Shown one piece after another: positions 47,616-56,726 of a DNA stretch of 64,000 bases. Source of the DNA: Frigoribacterium sp. PvP032 (GTDB lineage: Bacteria; Actinomycetota; Actinomycetes; Actinomycetales; Microbacteriaceae); assembly GCF_017833035.1 (NCBI RefSeq), contig NZ_JAFIBM010000001.1, positions 186,001 to 250,000 on the forward strand, written 5' to 3'. The first letter of the stretch is position 1, and each line of letters opens with the position of its first letter. The position numbers were made by a program, and so were the translations under genes. The notes below the pieces were generated by a model. The model saw nothing but the letters and a program-made list of their open reading frames with translations. It did not search any database and was not told the origin of the DNA.

Positions 47616-49046
47616 ATGGACACCGTCGCCTCCGCAGTCGAGCGACTGGACCGACTGGCCGCCGCTCCCCGCATCGAGAAGCTCGCCGCCGCGTTCGCCG
47701 CGGCCGGCCACGAGCTCGCCCTCGTCGGCGGTCCCGTCCGCGACGCGTTCCTCGGCCGGCAGGTCAACGACTTCGACTTCACGACCGACGCCTCCCCCGA
47801 CGAGATCCTCGAGATCGTCGTGCCCCTGGCCGAGGCGCACTGGGACGTGGGGCGCCAGTTCGGCACCATCGCGGCCCGCGTCGACGGCGAGGTGGTCGAG
47901 ATCACGACCTACCGCAGCGACGTCTACGACGGCGAGACCCGCAAGCCCGTCGTCGAGTTCGGCGACACCCTCGAGGGCGACCTGGTGCGCCGCGACTTCA
48001 CCGTCAACGCGATGGCCCTGCGCCTGCCGGAGCGCGTGCTCGTCGACCCGTCGGGCGGTGTGGAAGACCTGCTGGCCGGTCGTCTCGCGACGCCCGGCAG
48101 CGCGGTCGACTCGTTCCGTGACGACCCGCTGCGGATGATGCGCGCCGCACGTTTCGTCGCACAGCTCGGGTTCTCCGTCTCGGACGAGGTGCGCGAGGCG
48201 ATCTCGGCCCGCGCCTCCACCCTCTCGATCGTCTCGGTCGAGCGCGTCGCCGACGAGCTCTCGAAGCTGCTCCGCACCGACACGCCCCGCGACGGCATCC
48301 GGCTGATGGTCGACACCGGCCTCGCCGACCACGTCCTGCCCGAGCTCGCCGCGATGCGCCTCGAGATCGACGAGCACCACCACCACAAGGACGTCTACGA
48401 GCACAGCCTCACGGTGCTCGACCAGGCGATCGGCTACGAGCGCGAGCGGCACCCCGGCGAGGCGCCCGACCTCACCCTGCGGCTGGCCGCGCTGCTGCAC
48501 GACTGCGGCAAGCCCGACACCCGCAGGCTCGAGCCGGGCGGGGTCGTGACGTTCCACCACCACGACGTCGTCGGGTCGAAGCTGGCCCGCAAGCGCCTCA
48601 GGGCGCTGCGCTTCGACAACGACACGACCAAGGCCGTGTCCCGGCTGATCGAGCTGCACCTCCGGTTCTTCGGCTACACCGAAGGCGCGTGGACCGACTC
48701 GGCCGTGCGCCGGTACGTCCGCGACGCCGGCGACGAGCTCGAGCGCCTGCACATGCTGACGCGCGCCGACGTGACGACGCGCAACAAGCGCAAGGCCGAT
48801 CGCCTCGGCTTCGCCTACGACGACCTCGAGGCCCGCATCGCCGACCTGCGCGAGCGCGAGGCGATCGACTCGCTCCGTCCCGACCTCGACGGCGACGACA
48901 TCCAGCGGGTGCTCGGCATCTCCCCCGGCCGCGAGGTCGGCGAGGCGTACCGGTTCCTGCTCGAGCTGCGCACCGAGGAGGGGCCCCTCGGCAGCGAGGT
49001 CGCGACCGACCGGCTGCTGGCCTGGTGGGCCGCGCGCGCCTCCTAG
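47616..49046 (+). CDS. pcnA: CCA tRNA nucleotidyltransferase
   Basis: The protein has the nucleotidyltransferase signature LALVGGPVRDAFLGR with the DFDFTTDA catalytic acids, then RRDFTVNAMAL, FRDDPLRMMRAARF, and a C-terminal HD domain (LHDCGKPDTR; H-x-H-D in VTFHHHDVVG). An HD domain is characteristic of the actinobacterial version. It adds or repairs the CCA end of tRNA; none of the three tRNA genes here encodes CCA. ATG 47616 gives 476 residues; GTG 47598 in the same frame is an alternative. It is divergent from DUF6049, as in mycobacteria. Confidence 0.93.
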   Translation: MDTVASAVERLDRLAAAPRIEKLAAAFAAAGHELALVGGPVRDAFLGRQVNDFDFTTDASPDEILEIVVPLAEAHWDVGRQFGTIAARVDGEVVEITTYRSDVYDGETRKPVVEFGDTLEGDLVRRDFTVNAMALRLPERVLVDPSGGVEDLLAGRLATPGSAVDSFRDDPLRMMRAARFVAQLGFSVSDEVREAISARASTLSIVSVERVADELSKLLRTDTPRDGIRLMVDTGLADHVLPELAAMRLEIDEHHHHKDVYEHSLTVLDQAIGYERERHPGEAPDLTLRLAALLHDCGKPDTRRLEPGGVVTFHHHDVVGSKLARKRLRALRFDNDTTKAVSRLIELHLRFFGYTEGAWTDSAVRRYVRDAGDELERLHMLTRADVTTRNKRKADRLGFAYDDLEARIADLREREAIDSLRPDLDGDDIQRVLGISPGREVGEAYRFLLELRTEEGPLGSEVATDRLLAWWAARAS

Positions 49047-49062
49047 GCCGTACTGTCGGGTC

Positions 49063-50469
49063 GTGCGCACCCGACCCAGCTCCGTCACGATCGCCGCCGC
49101 CGTCTGCGTCCTCGTGGTCGCCGGCTCCGCCGTCGGCATCGCCGCGTTCGGCGCCTCCCACTCGTCGTCGCGCCCGACGGCGTCGCCCGGCCGGGACGGG
49201 CACACGGTCGTGACCGTCCGCCTGTGGGACGAGACCGTCGCCGCCGGCTACGAGAAGTCGTTCGCGACCTTCGAGCGCGACAACCCGACGATCGACGTGG
49301 ACGTCGAGGTGGTGCCCTACGCGGAGTACGCCGCCGACCTCGACTCGGACGTCGACGCCGGCACCGCTCCCGACGTCTACTGGCTGAACAGCGCCGCCTA
49401 CGCCGACAAGGCCGAGGCAGGCGACCTGCTCGACGTCGACCAGGTGCTCGGCGCCTCGGCCCACCGCGCCTGGAGCCCCGAGGTCACCGAGCAGTACACG
49501 CTCGACGGCCGGCTCTGGGGCGTGCCCCAGCTCAGCGACGGCGGCGTGGCGCTCTACTACAACGCCGACCTGCTGGCCGCGGCGGGCGTCGACCCCGCGG
49601 CGCTCGACGACCTGACCTGGGCGCCGGGCGGCGGCGAGGGCGACACCCTGCTGCCGGTGCTCGAGCAGCTCACCCGCGATGCCCAGGGCCGCAGCGCCGC
49701 GGATCCCGCGTTCGACGGCACCCCGGTGCAGTACGGCTACAACGCCGGTGAGGACCTGCAGGCGATCTGGCTCGACTACCTCGGGTCGAACGGGGCGAGC
49801 CTCGAGAACGCGACGGGCACCTCCTTCGAGCTGGACACGCCGGAGGCGCAGGCCGCGTTCCAGTACGTGGTCGACCTGGTGCAGCAGCACCGCGTCGCTC
49901 CCCCGGCGTCGCTCACCAACGCCGACCCCGACTACAGCCGCGACCAGTTCACGTCGGGCCACATGGCGCTGTTCCAGTCGGGGCTGTACAGCCTGGCGCC
50001 GGTCGCCGCCGCGTCCGACTTCACCTGGGGCGTCGCGCGGATGCCCGCCGGGCCCGAGGGGCGCGTCAGCGTGTCGAACGGCATCGTCGCGGCCGGCAAC
50101 GCGCACACGTCGCACCTCGACGCCACGGCGCGGGTGCTCGCCTGGCTCGGCTCGACCGACGGCTCGCGGTACATCGGCGCCGAGGGCGCGGCCGTGCCCG
50201 CAGTGCTCGGCGCCCAGGCCGCCTACTACGAGCACTGGTCGGACCAGGGCGTCGACGTCGCGCCGTTCTTCGACGTCGTGTCCGCGGGACGCTCGATCCC
50301 CGCCCCGACCGGCATCTGGGGCCACGCGCAGCCGGTCGTCGACCCGCTGCTCGACGAGATGTTCCTCGGCACGACGACGGTCGAGGAGGCGCTGGCCAGG
50401 GCCCAGGAGGCGGCGACCGCCACGCTCGAGGACGACCCGGCCGCGGGCGGTCGCGGCACGCCTCGCTGA
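49063..50469 (+). CDS. Extracellular solute-binding protein, sugar ABC type (orphan)
   Basis: The 468-residue protein starts at GTG 49063 with a basic N-terminus and one hydrophobic segment (about residues 8-30), then a Ser-rich linker. The mature part fits the MalE-like cluster: VTVRLWDETVAAGYEKSF, the APDVYWLNS hinge motif, WGVPQLSDGGVALYYNADLL, and GHMALFQSGLYSL. The hydrophobic segment contains a Cys but not a convincing lipobox, so the protein may be anchored by the helix. No permease or ATPase genes are adjacent; it may rely on components encoded elsewhere. Confidence 0.85.
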   Translation: MRTRPSSVTIAAAVCVLVVAGSAVGIAAFGASHSSSRPTASPGRDGHTVVTVRLWDETVAAGYEKSFATFERDNPTIDVDVEVVPYAEYAADLDSDVDAGTAPDVYWLNSAAYADKAEAGDLLDVDQVLGASAHRAWSPEVTEQYTLDGRLWGVPQLSDGGVALYYNADLLAAAGVDPAALDDLTWAPGGGEGDTLLPVLEQLTRDAQGRSAADPAFDGTPVQYGYNAGEDLQAIWLDYLGSNGASLENATGTSFELDTPEAQAAFQYVVDLVQQHRVAPPASLTNADPDYSRDQFTSGHMALFQSGLYSLAPVAAASDFTWGVARMPAGPEGRVSVSNGIVAAGNAHTSHLDATARVLAWLGSTDGSRYIGAEGAAVPAVLGAQAAYYEHWSDQGVDVAPFFDVVSAGRSIPAPTGIWGHAQPVVDPLLDEMFLGTTTVEEALARAQEAATATLEDDPAAGGRGTPR

Positions 50470-50491
50470 TCGGACGCCTGGCTGTCCGGCA

Positions 50492-50520
50492 TTGTGCGGG
50501 GCGGGCCGACCGGCTACGCT
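50492..50520 (+). promoter_or_regulatory. rpsF operon promoter
   Basis: TTGTGC (50492-50497) and TACGCT (50515-50520) are 17 bases apart. The resulting leader of about 90 bases before rpsF is long enough for ribosomal-protein feedback control; I do not see a structure I can name. Confidence 0.6.
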
Positions 50521-50618
50521 GGGAAGGTTGCGTCTGCCCCCGGGTGGGCGCGACGTCATGAACACCCTCCTGCTGCAGAACGTCTGTAGCCGCGAAGTCC
50601 GAAGGAGGTGGGTTAGTC

Positions 50619-51089
50619 ATGCACCAGTACGAACTGATGGTCATCCTGGACCCCGAGATCGATGAGCGCACCGTCGCCCCGAGCTTGGACAAGTTCCTCA
50701 ACGTCATCCGCAACGACGGCGGCACGATCGACAACATCGACATCTGGGGTCGTCGTCGTCTCGCCTACGAGATCAAGAAGAAGACCGAGGGCATCTACGC
50801 CGTCGTCAACATGACCTCGAACTCGGCCGCCACGGTCGAGCTCGACCGTCAGCTGGGTCTCTCCGAGGCCGTTCTCCGCACCAAGGTGCTGCGCGCCGAG
50901 GAGGCCATCGCGATGGTCGCCGAGGCCAAGAAGCTCTCGGAGGAGAAGGCAGCCCGCAAGGCCGCCAAGGCACCCGCCGCAGCTCCGGCCGCCGCTGCTG
51001 AGCCGGCTGCCGCCGGTTCCGCGACGCCTGCCGGCTCTGCGACGCCCGCCGCTCCTGCGGCTCCCGCCGCGCCGAAGGCTGCCGAGTAG
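50619..51089 (+). CDS. rpsF: 30S ribosomal protein bS6
   Basis: The 156-residue protein begins [18 protein letters not shown] and contains the bS6 core [21 protein letters not shown] and [22 protein letters not shown] precedes the ATG. The C-terminal 50 residues are an Ala/Pro-rich low-complexity tail absent from the core family and variable among actinobacteria. bS6 binds 16S rRNA together with bS18, encoded two genes downstream. Confidence 0.97.
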   Translation: MHQYELMVILDPEIDERTVAPSLDKFLNVIRNDGGTIDNIDIWGRRRLAYEIKKKTEGIYAVVNMTSNSAATVELDRQLGLSEAVLRTKVLRAEEAIAMVAEAKKLSEEKAARKAAKAPAAAPAAAAEPAAAGSATPAGSATPAAPAAPAAPKAAE

Positions 51090-51092
51090 CCG

Positions 51093-51665
51093 ATGGCAGG
51101 CGAGACCGTCATCACAGTGGTGGGCAACCTCACCAGTGACCCCGAGCTGCGCTACACGCAGAACGGGCTCGCGGTCGCGAACTTCACCATCGCGTCGACC
51201 CCCCGCACGTTGGACCGCGCGTCCAACGAGTGGAAGGACGGCGAGGCGCTCTTCCTCCGTGCCAGCGTCTGGCGCGAGTTCGCCGAGCACGTGGCGTCGT
51301 CGCTGACGAAGGGCTCGCGCGTCATCGTGCAGGGCCGTCTGAAGCAGCGCAGCTACGAGACGAAAGAGGGCGAGAAGCGCACCAGCTTCGAGCTCGACGT
51401 CGACGAGATCGGCCCCTCGCTCCGCTACGCGACCGCTCAGGTCACGCGTGCGGCCTCGTCCCGCGAAGGCGGCGGCGGCGGCTCCTTCGGGGGCGGCCGT
51501 GGCGGCGGTCAGCAGGGCCAGGTCGGCGGCGGCCAGCAGTCCGAGCCGTGGGGTCAGTCCGCACCGGCTCAGGGCGGCGGCCAGCAGGGCGGCGGTTCCC
51601 AGGGCGGCGACGTCTGGAACACCCCCGGCGGCGGCGGCACCTACAACGACGAGACGCCTTTCTAG
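51093..51665 (+). CDS. ssb: Single-stranded DNA-binding protein
   Basis: The 190-residue protein begins [22 protein letters not shown] and has the OB-fold segments [12 protein letters not shown] and [26 protein letters not shown]. The middle is a Gly/Gln-rich flexible linker (about residues 125-175), and the C-terminus ends NDETPF, the acidic tip with terminal Phe that recruits replication and repair partners. It lies three bases after rpsF, as in most bacteria. Confidence 0.97.
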   Translation: MAGETVITVVGNLTSDPELRYTQNGLAVANFTIASTPRTLDRASNEWKDGEALFLRASVWREFAEHVASSLTKGSRVIVQGRLKQRSYETKEGEKRTSFELDVDEIGPSLRYATAQVTRAASSREGGGGGSFGGGRGGGQQGQVGGGQQSEPWGQSAPAQGGGQQGGGSQGGDVWNTPGGGGTYNDETPF

Positions 51666-51716
51666 GCCTCGTCGCACCTCACTTCTTCTTCATCTGAACT
51701 CGAAAGCAGAAAAACA

Positions 51717-51977
51717 ATGGCTGGAAAGAGCAGCGGCGACCGCCGCAAGCCCCTCCGCGGCAAGGGCGGCAAGAACGCCGCTCCCGCGAAGGCGATCCGC
51801 GTCGGCGTCATCGACTACAAGGACGTCGCGACCCTCCGCAAGTTCATCTCGGAGCGTGGGAAGATCCGCGCCCGTCGCATCACCGGCGTCTCCGTCCAGG
51901 AGCAGCGCCTCATCGCCCGTGCCGTGAAGAACGCCCGCGAGATGGCGCTCCTCCCCTACGCCGGCTCCGGCCGCTGA
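51717..51977 (+). CDS. rpsR: 30S ribosomal protein bS18
   Basis: The 86-residue basic protein has the family core [27 protein letters not shown] (residues about 29-55) and ends LLPYAGSGR. There are no Cys residues in the N-terminal part, so it is the zinc-independent (C-minus) form as far as the sequence shows. It pairs with bS6 on the platform of the 30S subunit. Confidence 0.97.
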   Translation: MAGKSSGDRRKPLRGKGGKNAAPAKAIRVGVIDYKDVATLRKFISERGKIRARRITGVSVQEQRLIARAVKNAREMALLPYAGSGR

Positions 51978-52005
51978 TCAGCGGCGAACGGAAGAAAGAG
52001 CAACC

Positions 52006-52458
52006 ATGTCCAAAGTGATCCTCACGCACGAGGTCTCCGGCCTCGGCTCGGCCGGTGACGTCGTCGACGTCAAGAACGGCTACGCCCGCAACTACCTCGT
52101 CCCCCAGGGCTTCGCCGTGGCGTGGTCGCGTGGCGGCGAGAAGCAGGTCGAGCAGATCCGCACCGCCCGCACGACCCGCGAGCTCAAGACCATCGAGGAG
52201 GCGCACGACCTCAAGGCCCGCCTCGAGGCCCAGAAGATCCGCCTCACGGTCAAGACCGGTGCCGACGGCCGCCTGTTCGGCTCCGTCCGCCCCGGCGACG
52301 TCGCGGACGCGGTCAACGCCCAGGGCGTCGCGACCATCGACAAGCGCAAGGTCGAGATCCCCACGGCGATCAAGCTCGTGGGCGACCACGAGGCGACCCT
52401 GCGCCTGCGCGAGGACGTCGTCGCCACGATCACCCTCACGGTGGTCAGCGCGAAGTAG
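52006..52458 (+). CDS. rplI: 50S ribosomal protein bL9
   Basis: The 150-residue protein starts [35 protein letters not shown]-like (family N-domain, residues 1-35), then a long connecting helix with [18 protein letters not shown] and a C-domain with [10 protein letters not shown] and [12 protein letters not shown]-type motifs. It binds 23S rRNA near the L1 stalk. It ends the rpsF-ssb-rpsR-rplI operon before a strong terminator. Confidence 0.97.
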   Translation: MSKVILTHEVSGLGSAGDVVDVKNGYARNYLVPQGFAVAWSRGGEKQVEQIRTARTTRELKTIEEAHDLKARLEAQKIRLTVKTGADGRLFGSVRPGDVADAVNAQGVATIDKRKVEIPTAIKLVGDHEATLRLREDVVATITLTVVSAK

Positions 52459-52498
52459 TCCCGCCCTGCGTCAGCAGCCAGCAGCACCGCAGCACAGC

Positions 52499-52530
52499 AG
52501 AGCGGCGGCCCCCTCGGGGGTCGCCGCTCT
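52499..52530 (+). terminator. Rho-independent terminator after rplI
   Basis: A G+C-rich stem of about 14 bp (52499-52512 with 52517-52530, one G-T pair) closes a tight loop and is followed by a T/C stretch. It separates rplI from dnaB. Confidence 0.8.
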
Positions 52531-52773
52531 TCTGCGTCCCGTGGGGCCCACAGGGGCCTGCGGGAGGCGGGGGACAGACCCCGAACAGGGGGTTACGGCA
52601 AGCTGAACGCGGCCTGCGCTCGTACCGGGCACCGCACCTCCTTGTCAACTTCTCTGTGCACAGCCAGAAGTCAAATCGGGACTCTCAACCCACGGTTCAA
52701 GGAACTTTCTACACACAGGCTGACGAAAAAGAAAGTGCAGGTCAGAGGACCCTCGACCGCGTGAAGTATCTTT

Positions 52774-52869
52774 TTGTCCACAGGACGATCCACAGTTGTC
52801 AACAAGCACCCCCGGCGTTTCTCACCGGTTCTCCCCAGAGTTATCCACAGGTGCATTTGCTGTGGAGAA
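52774..52869. promoter_or_regulatory. DnaA-box cluster upstream of dnaB
   Basis: Perfect boxes are TTGTCCACA at 52774-52782 and TTATCCACA at 52841-52849. One-mismatch words are TTGTCAACA at 52796-52804 and TGTGGAGAA at 52861-52869, the same pair found in the dnaA-rpmH spacer. They lie 150-240 bases before dnaB in a 480-base non-coding region, suggesting DnaA control of dnaB or a DnaA-titration site. Confidence 0.7.
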
Positions 52870-53012
52870 CTAGGTGTCCATAAGGTGTACCGCGCTCGCC
52901 AGACGGGGGTCGCGGGGGCTCGGCACGGGGATGTCGGTGGCTCGCTGTAGAACCGTCCTGGACGACGTCCGTCGCCGTCCGGCACGCACCCGAACACCTT
53001 GCAGGAGGTCCC

Positions 53013-54416
53013 ATGTCGATCGCTCACCTCGGCCTCGCGAGCGGCACCTCCGGCGACAGCGACCGGCAGCAGCGCAGCGACCGCGGCGGCATGGGCACCG
53101 GCATGGACCGGGTGCCCCCGCACGACCTGCTGGCCGAGCAGAGCACCCTCGGCGGCATGCTGCTGAGCAAGGACGCCGTCGCCGACGTCATCGAGACCGT
53201 CCGCGGCATGGACTTCTACGTGCCGAAGCACGAGGTCATCTACGACGCCGTCCTCGGCCTGTACTCGCACGGCGAGCCCACCGACGTCATCACGGTCAGC
53301 GACGAGCTGATGAAGACGGGCGACCTGTCGAGGGCAGGAGGCGCGGAGTACCTCCACACGCTCACCGGCGTCGTGCCCACGGCCGCCAACGCCGGCTACT
53401 ACGCGTCGATCGTCGCCGAGAAGGCGGTGCTGCGGCGCCTGGTCGAGGCCGGCACCCGCATCGTGCAGATGGGCTACGCGAGCGAGGGCGAGGTCGTCGA
53501 CCTGGTCAACAACGCGCAGGCCGAGGTCTACAACGTCGCCGGGGGAGTCCAGACCGAGGACTACGTGCCCCTGAACGAGGCCGTGACGGTCGCGATCGAC
53601 GAGATCGAGGCGGCCAAGGGCCGTGACGGGCAGATGACCGGCGTGCCCACCGGCTTCGCGCAGCTCGACGCGCTGACGAACGGTTTCCACCCCGGCCAGC
53701 TGATCATCGTGGCCGCGCGACCGGCGCTCGGAAAGTCGACGCTGGCGCTCGACCTCGCGCGGGCAGCGTCGATCAAGCACGGCCAGGCCTCGGTCTTCTT
53801 CTCGCTCGAGATGGGGCGCAGCGAGATCGCGATGCGCCTGATGTCGGCCGAGTCGAGCGTGCCGCTGCAGAACATGCGCAAGGGCACCGTCGACGCTCGC
53901 GACTGGACGAACATCGCGCAGGTGCGCGGTCGCATCAACGACGCGCCCCTCTTCATCGACGACTCGCCCAACATGACGCTGGTCGAGATCCGTGCGAAGT
54001 GCCGCCGGCTGAAGCAGCAGCACAACCTCAAGCTCGTGGTGATCGACTACCTGCAGCTGATGACCTCGGGCAAGCGCGTCGAGAGCCGCCAGCAGGAGGT
54101 CTCGGAGTTCTCGCGTGCCCTGAAGCTGATGGCGAAGGAGCTGCAGGTGCCCGTGATCGCGCTGTCGCAGCTGAACCGTGGCCCCGAGCAGCGTGCCGAT
54201 AAGAAGCCCGCCATCAGCGACCTGCGTGAGTCCGGCTCGCTCGAGCAGGACGCCGACATGGTCATCCTGCTGCACCGCGAGTCCGCCTACGAGAAGGACA
54301 ACCCGCGCCAGGGCGAGGCCGACTTCATCGTCGCCAAGCACCGCAACGGCCCGACGGACACGATCACCGTGGCCTTCCACGGCATGTTCTCGCGGTTCGT
54401 GGACATGCCCAGCTAG
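53013..54416 (+). CDS. dnaB: Replicative DNA helicase DnaB
   Basis: The 467-residue helicase has a disordered N-terminus of about 30 residues, the primase-binding N-domain (PHDLLAEQSTLGGMLLS; AEYLHTLTGVVPTAANAGYY), a linker, and the RecA-like domain with Walker A ARPALGKSTLALD, Walker B LVVIDYLQLM, DLRESGSLEQDADMVILLHR and an Arg finger in FIVAKHRNGPT. No intein interrupts it. It is the last clearly chromosomal core gene; the low-G+C island begins right after its stop. Confidence 0.97.
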   Translation: MSIAHLGLASGTSGDSDRQQRSDRGGMGTGMDRVPPHDLLAEQSTLGGMLLSKDAVADVIETVRGMDFYVPKHEVIYDAVLGLYSHGEPTDVITVSDELMKTGDLSRAGGAEYLHTLTGVVPTAANAGYYASIVAEKAVLRRLVEAGTRIVQMGYASEGEVVDLVNNAQAEVYNVAGGVQTEDYVPLNEAVTVAIDEIEAAKGRDGQMTGVPTGFAQLDALTNGFHPGQLIIVAARPALGKSTLALDLARAASIKHGQASVFFSLEMGRSEIAMRLMSAESSVPLQNMRKGTVDARDWTNIAQVRGRINDAPLFIDDSPNMTLVEIRAKCRRLKQQHNLKLVVIDYLQLMTSGKRVESRQQEVSEFSRALKLMAKELQVPVIALSQLNRGPEQRADKKPAISDLRESGSLEQDADMVILLHRESAYEKDNPRQGEADFIVAKHRNGPTDTITVAFHGMFSRFVDMPS

Positions 54417-54839
54417 TCACGGTTGTGTGTGGATTCTCACGCGAATCTGCCACTTCTCAACTTTGTTTGCCACACCTGAGGCACACGATGCTCATGGGAA
54501 AGCCTAAGTTCCCCTCCGCTTCACGGCAGCGAAGATTGGCGCATCTAGAACGACCGTGCCGCGCCGGACCCGGCTATGCTCGTCCCCCGTCCCTGTCACT
54601 CTTGAGCCCAACCGTCTGCATTGATGTAGCCACGGCTTGCTCACCGTCGGAGACGTTCTCGTCTGAATGTCAGTCAGCTGCTTGCTGACGCAGGTCGTCG
54701 GGTTGGAGGGTGAAAGCAGCCCACGTGTGGATACCCTTCGCGGAGAAGCGACTTGGACCGGTACCCAAGCCGGTGAGCCACTACGATGTGCATAGAATCC
54801 TGAAATGCCTCGTAGACCCAAGTACAGGATCAAACTTCC
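54417..54839. other. 423-base spacer at the island boundary
   Basis: No gene is supported. Base composition shifts here from the high-G+C chromosome to the A/T-richer island. I looked for an integrase, tRNA fragment or direct repeat marking an attachment site and found none. A minus-strand frame at 54504-54833 has no protein-like features. Confidence 0.6.
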
Positions 54840-56726
54840 TTAGATCAGGACGATCTCGTCGGAGCCAAACCACTCATTGTCAGCGGCAAACGAGTGCACC
54901 GCTGCCGGGTCATTCGAGTAGGCAACGATGGCCAGACTTTGCATGGCTCGGCTACACGTGACGTACATGAGCCGTCGCGTGCGGTCCAAGGACGTGTCCC
55001 TTCCAGCCATCTGGTTGTCGGTGTCGGCCTTCGTGAGGGGCTTGGCTCCAAGGAGCTTCTCGTAGCTGAACATAAAGCCACGAGCTTCGAAGTCGCTAAT
55101 CACCACCATTACCCGTGGGAACTCGAGCCCCTTGACGCCCTGGTGGGTGGCGAACGGCGATGCGCCCTTGATGTAGGTGCCGTAGTTAATTAGTTCACTG
55201 AAGGGGGCGGCGAGGGCGGACTGCCAAGCAGCGGTCTCCGTGGTGACGGTGTCGTCACCTCCAGACGACTGTCCTGTGACGAGTGCCGTCTGCACGGCCG
55301 GCGCAAGTACGAAGACGCTTGTGTCGTTTAGCACCATAGCGACCTCGCGCAGCGTGGGAGTTGCGTTCGCATTCCAAAGCCCGGTCAGCCGGTCGACCGC
55401 CAATTGGCAAGTCCGAAGAACTTCTCGGAGTGTTCCCGCTTGTTGGGAGGCGTCCTCGAGGACGCGTGTGGCCATGAGTGGAGAATTTTCGCGGACGATT
55501 CGAGCAATGCGAAAGTTGTCGTTCTGGCGGTGAGCCTCCATCAGAGGCTTGATTTGCTTCAGGAAGACCTGAAGGCCTGAGATCGAACCATCCAAGAGGC
55601 TCGTGCGCTCTGAGTCGAGCGAAGACAGCGCGGAGAATAGCTCCGCGAAGCCAAGGCGTTGAGCTGCCATGTGGTGTTCGAGAATTAGGCGCTTGACAAC
55701 CCGGCCATCGGTTGAGTCGGTGTCTGGCTTGGTTGCAGTGGACCATCCAGGGTCGTGCGTGATCACCGCCATTTGCTGGGCTACAGCTGACTCAATTGTT
55801 TCCACGTCGGAGCTAGAGGGCGCGATGAACAGGCGGACAATACCGTTGCCTCGGTCGGCTCGGGCTTGCTGTGGGTGGTCGTCGACATCGGCTCTAATGC
55901 GGTTGCTTAGTCGGACAATGCGTTCGGGGCTCCGGTGGTTCATGACTTTCACCGGTGTGGCCCATGTGGCTGGCACGGCTTCTCCGATGTCTGTCTTCCC
56001 GTCGGTGTATATGCGTTGCATCGTGTCGCCAAAGAGACCCAGGACAAACTCCCCTTCATGTGACGCAGCCACCAGCATGAATGCTTCCAGGAGAGTCTTG
56101 TTCGTATCCTGACTTTCGTCGATGAACAGAATTGGGTGTCGCGTGATGAGGCTCTGTCCGAGTAGCGGCTTGGTCGTCAGGAGGTCCGCGGTGAGGCTAA
56201 TCACCTGGGCGTGGTTTAGTGCTTCTCGACCCCGGTTCTCTCCTGCGGGATTGTAGGTAAAGCGTCGAACCTCGTCGAGAGTAGAGATGCGGTCCCGTGC
56301 GCGTTGCAGACGGTGCACGCGGTCCATCTCCTTCTTCGAGCCGGCCTTGCTCGACTGAGATTCGAGCTCGGTGATGGTCGCTTTCAGTTCAACTTCCACG
56401 CAGTGTCGGATGTCCTCCTGAAATTCCCGAATGAGATTCCAAGCGAATGAGTGGATGGTCGACACCCTGACGAGCGGATCGAAATCGAGCCTGCTGGAGA
56501 TCTCAGTGGCGGCGGCATTGGTGAAGGTGATGACGGCGAGCTGCTGCCCCCGAAGGGCCAGCTCACGTCCGCGCGAAGTCGTTCCATGTCGTACGGCGTT
56601 CACAAGAGACCGCGTCTTGCCCGAACCGGCGCCGGCATATAGGAAGAAGGAGCGGGGCGCCTCCGGTGCCAGACACTCAGCTATCTCAACATCGACGTGG
56701 TCATCGACGGACGGGTCAGTCGGCAT
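54840..56726 (-). CDS. gajB: UvrD/Rep-family helicase, Gabija GajB-like
   Basis: The 628-residue SF1A helicase has motif I LYAGAGSGKTRSL (about residues 29-41), Ia AVITFTNAAATEI, motif II FIDESQDTN (about 201-209), motif III LGLFGDTMQRIY, IV VMNHRSPERIVRLSNRIR, motif V HQGVKGLEFPRVMVV and VI RRLMYVTCSRAMQ. It overlaps the upstream OLD-type gene by 11 bases, so the two are cotranslated. This gene pair defines Gabija, in which GajB couples to the GajA nuclease to cut or deplete phage DNA and nucleotides. The third codon positions are far less G+C-rich than in dnaB. The system name is inference from the pair, not from a search. Confidence 0.82.
   Translation of the reverse strand: MPTDPSVDDHVDVEIAECLAPEAPRSFFLYAGAGSGKTRSLVNAVRHGTTSRGRELALRGQQLAVITFTNAAATEISSRLDFDPLVRVSTIHSFAWNLIREFQEDIRHCVEVELKATITELESQSSKAGSKKEMDRVHRLQRARDRISTLDEVRRFTYNPAGENRGREALNHAQVISLTADLLTTKPLLGQSLITRHPILFIDESQDTNKTLLEAFMLVAASHEGEFVLGLFGDTMQRIYTDGKTDIGEAVPATWATPVKVMNHRSPERIVRLSNRIRADVDDHPQQARADRGNGIVRLFIAPSSSDVETIESAVAQQMAVITHDPGWSTATKPDTDSTDGRVVKRLILEHHMAAQRLGFAELFSALSSLDSERTSLLDGSISGLQVFLKQIKPLMEAHRQNDNFRIARIVRENSPLMATRVLEDASQQAGTLREVLRTCQLAVDRLTGLWNANATPTLREVAMVLNDTSVFVLAPAVQTALVTGQSSGGDDTVTTETAAWQSALAAPFSELINYGTYIKGASPFATHQGVKGLEFPRVMVVISDFEARGFMFSYEKLLGAKPLTKADTDNQMAGRDTSLDRTRRLMYVTCSRAMQSLAIVAYSNDPAAVHSFAADNEWFGSDEIVLI

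Noticed and set aside
43442-47905. Single minus-strand frame of 1487 codons covering murJ and DUF6049
   Set aside because: Only its 3' part is murJ; the rest is an Arg/Ala/Gly-rich shadow of DUF6049, which has its own start and stop. It is not a fusion.
51470-51645. GGC-rich tandem repeats in ssb
   Set aside because: They encode the Gly/Gln-rich linker of SSB and need no other explanation.
54504-54833. Minus-strand 109-codon frame after dnaB
   Set aside because: Composition is Ser/Arg/Val/Thr-random with no helices, no motif and no ribosome site; it lies in the compositional transition.
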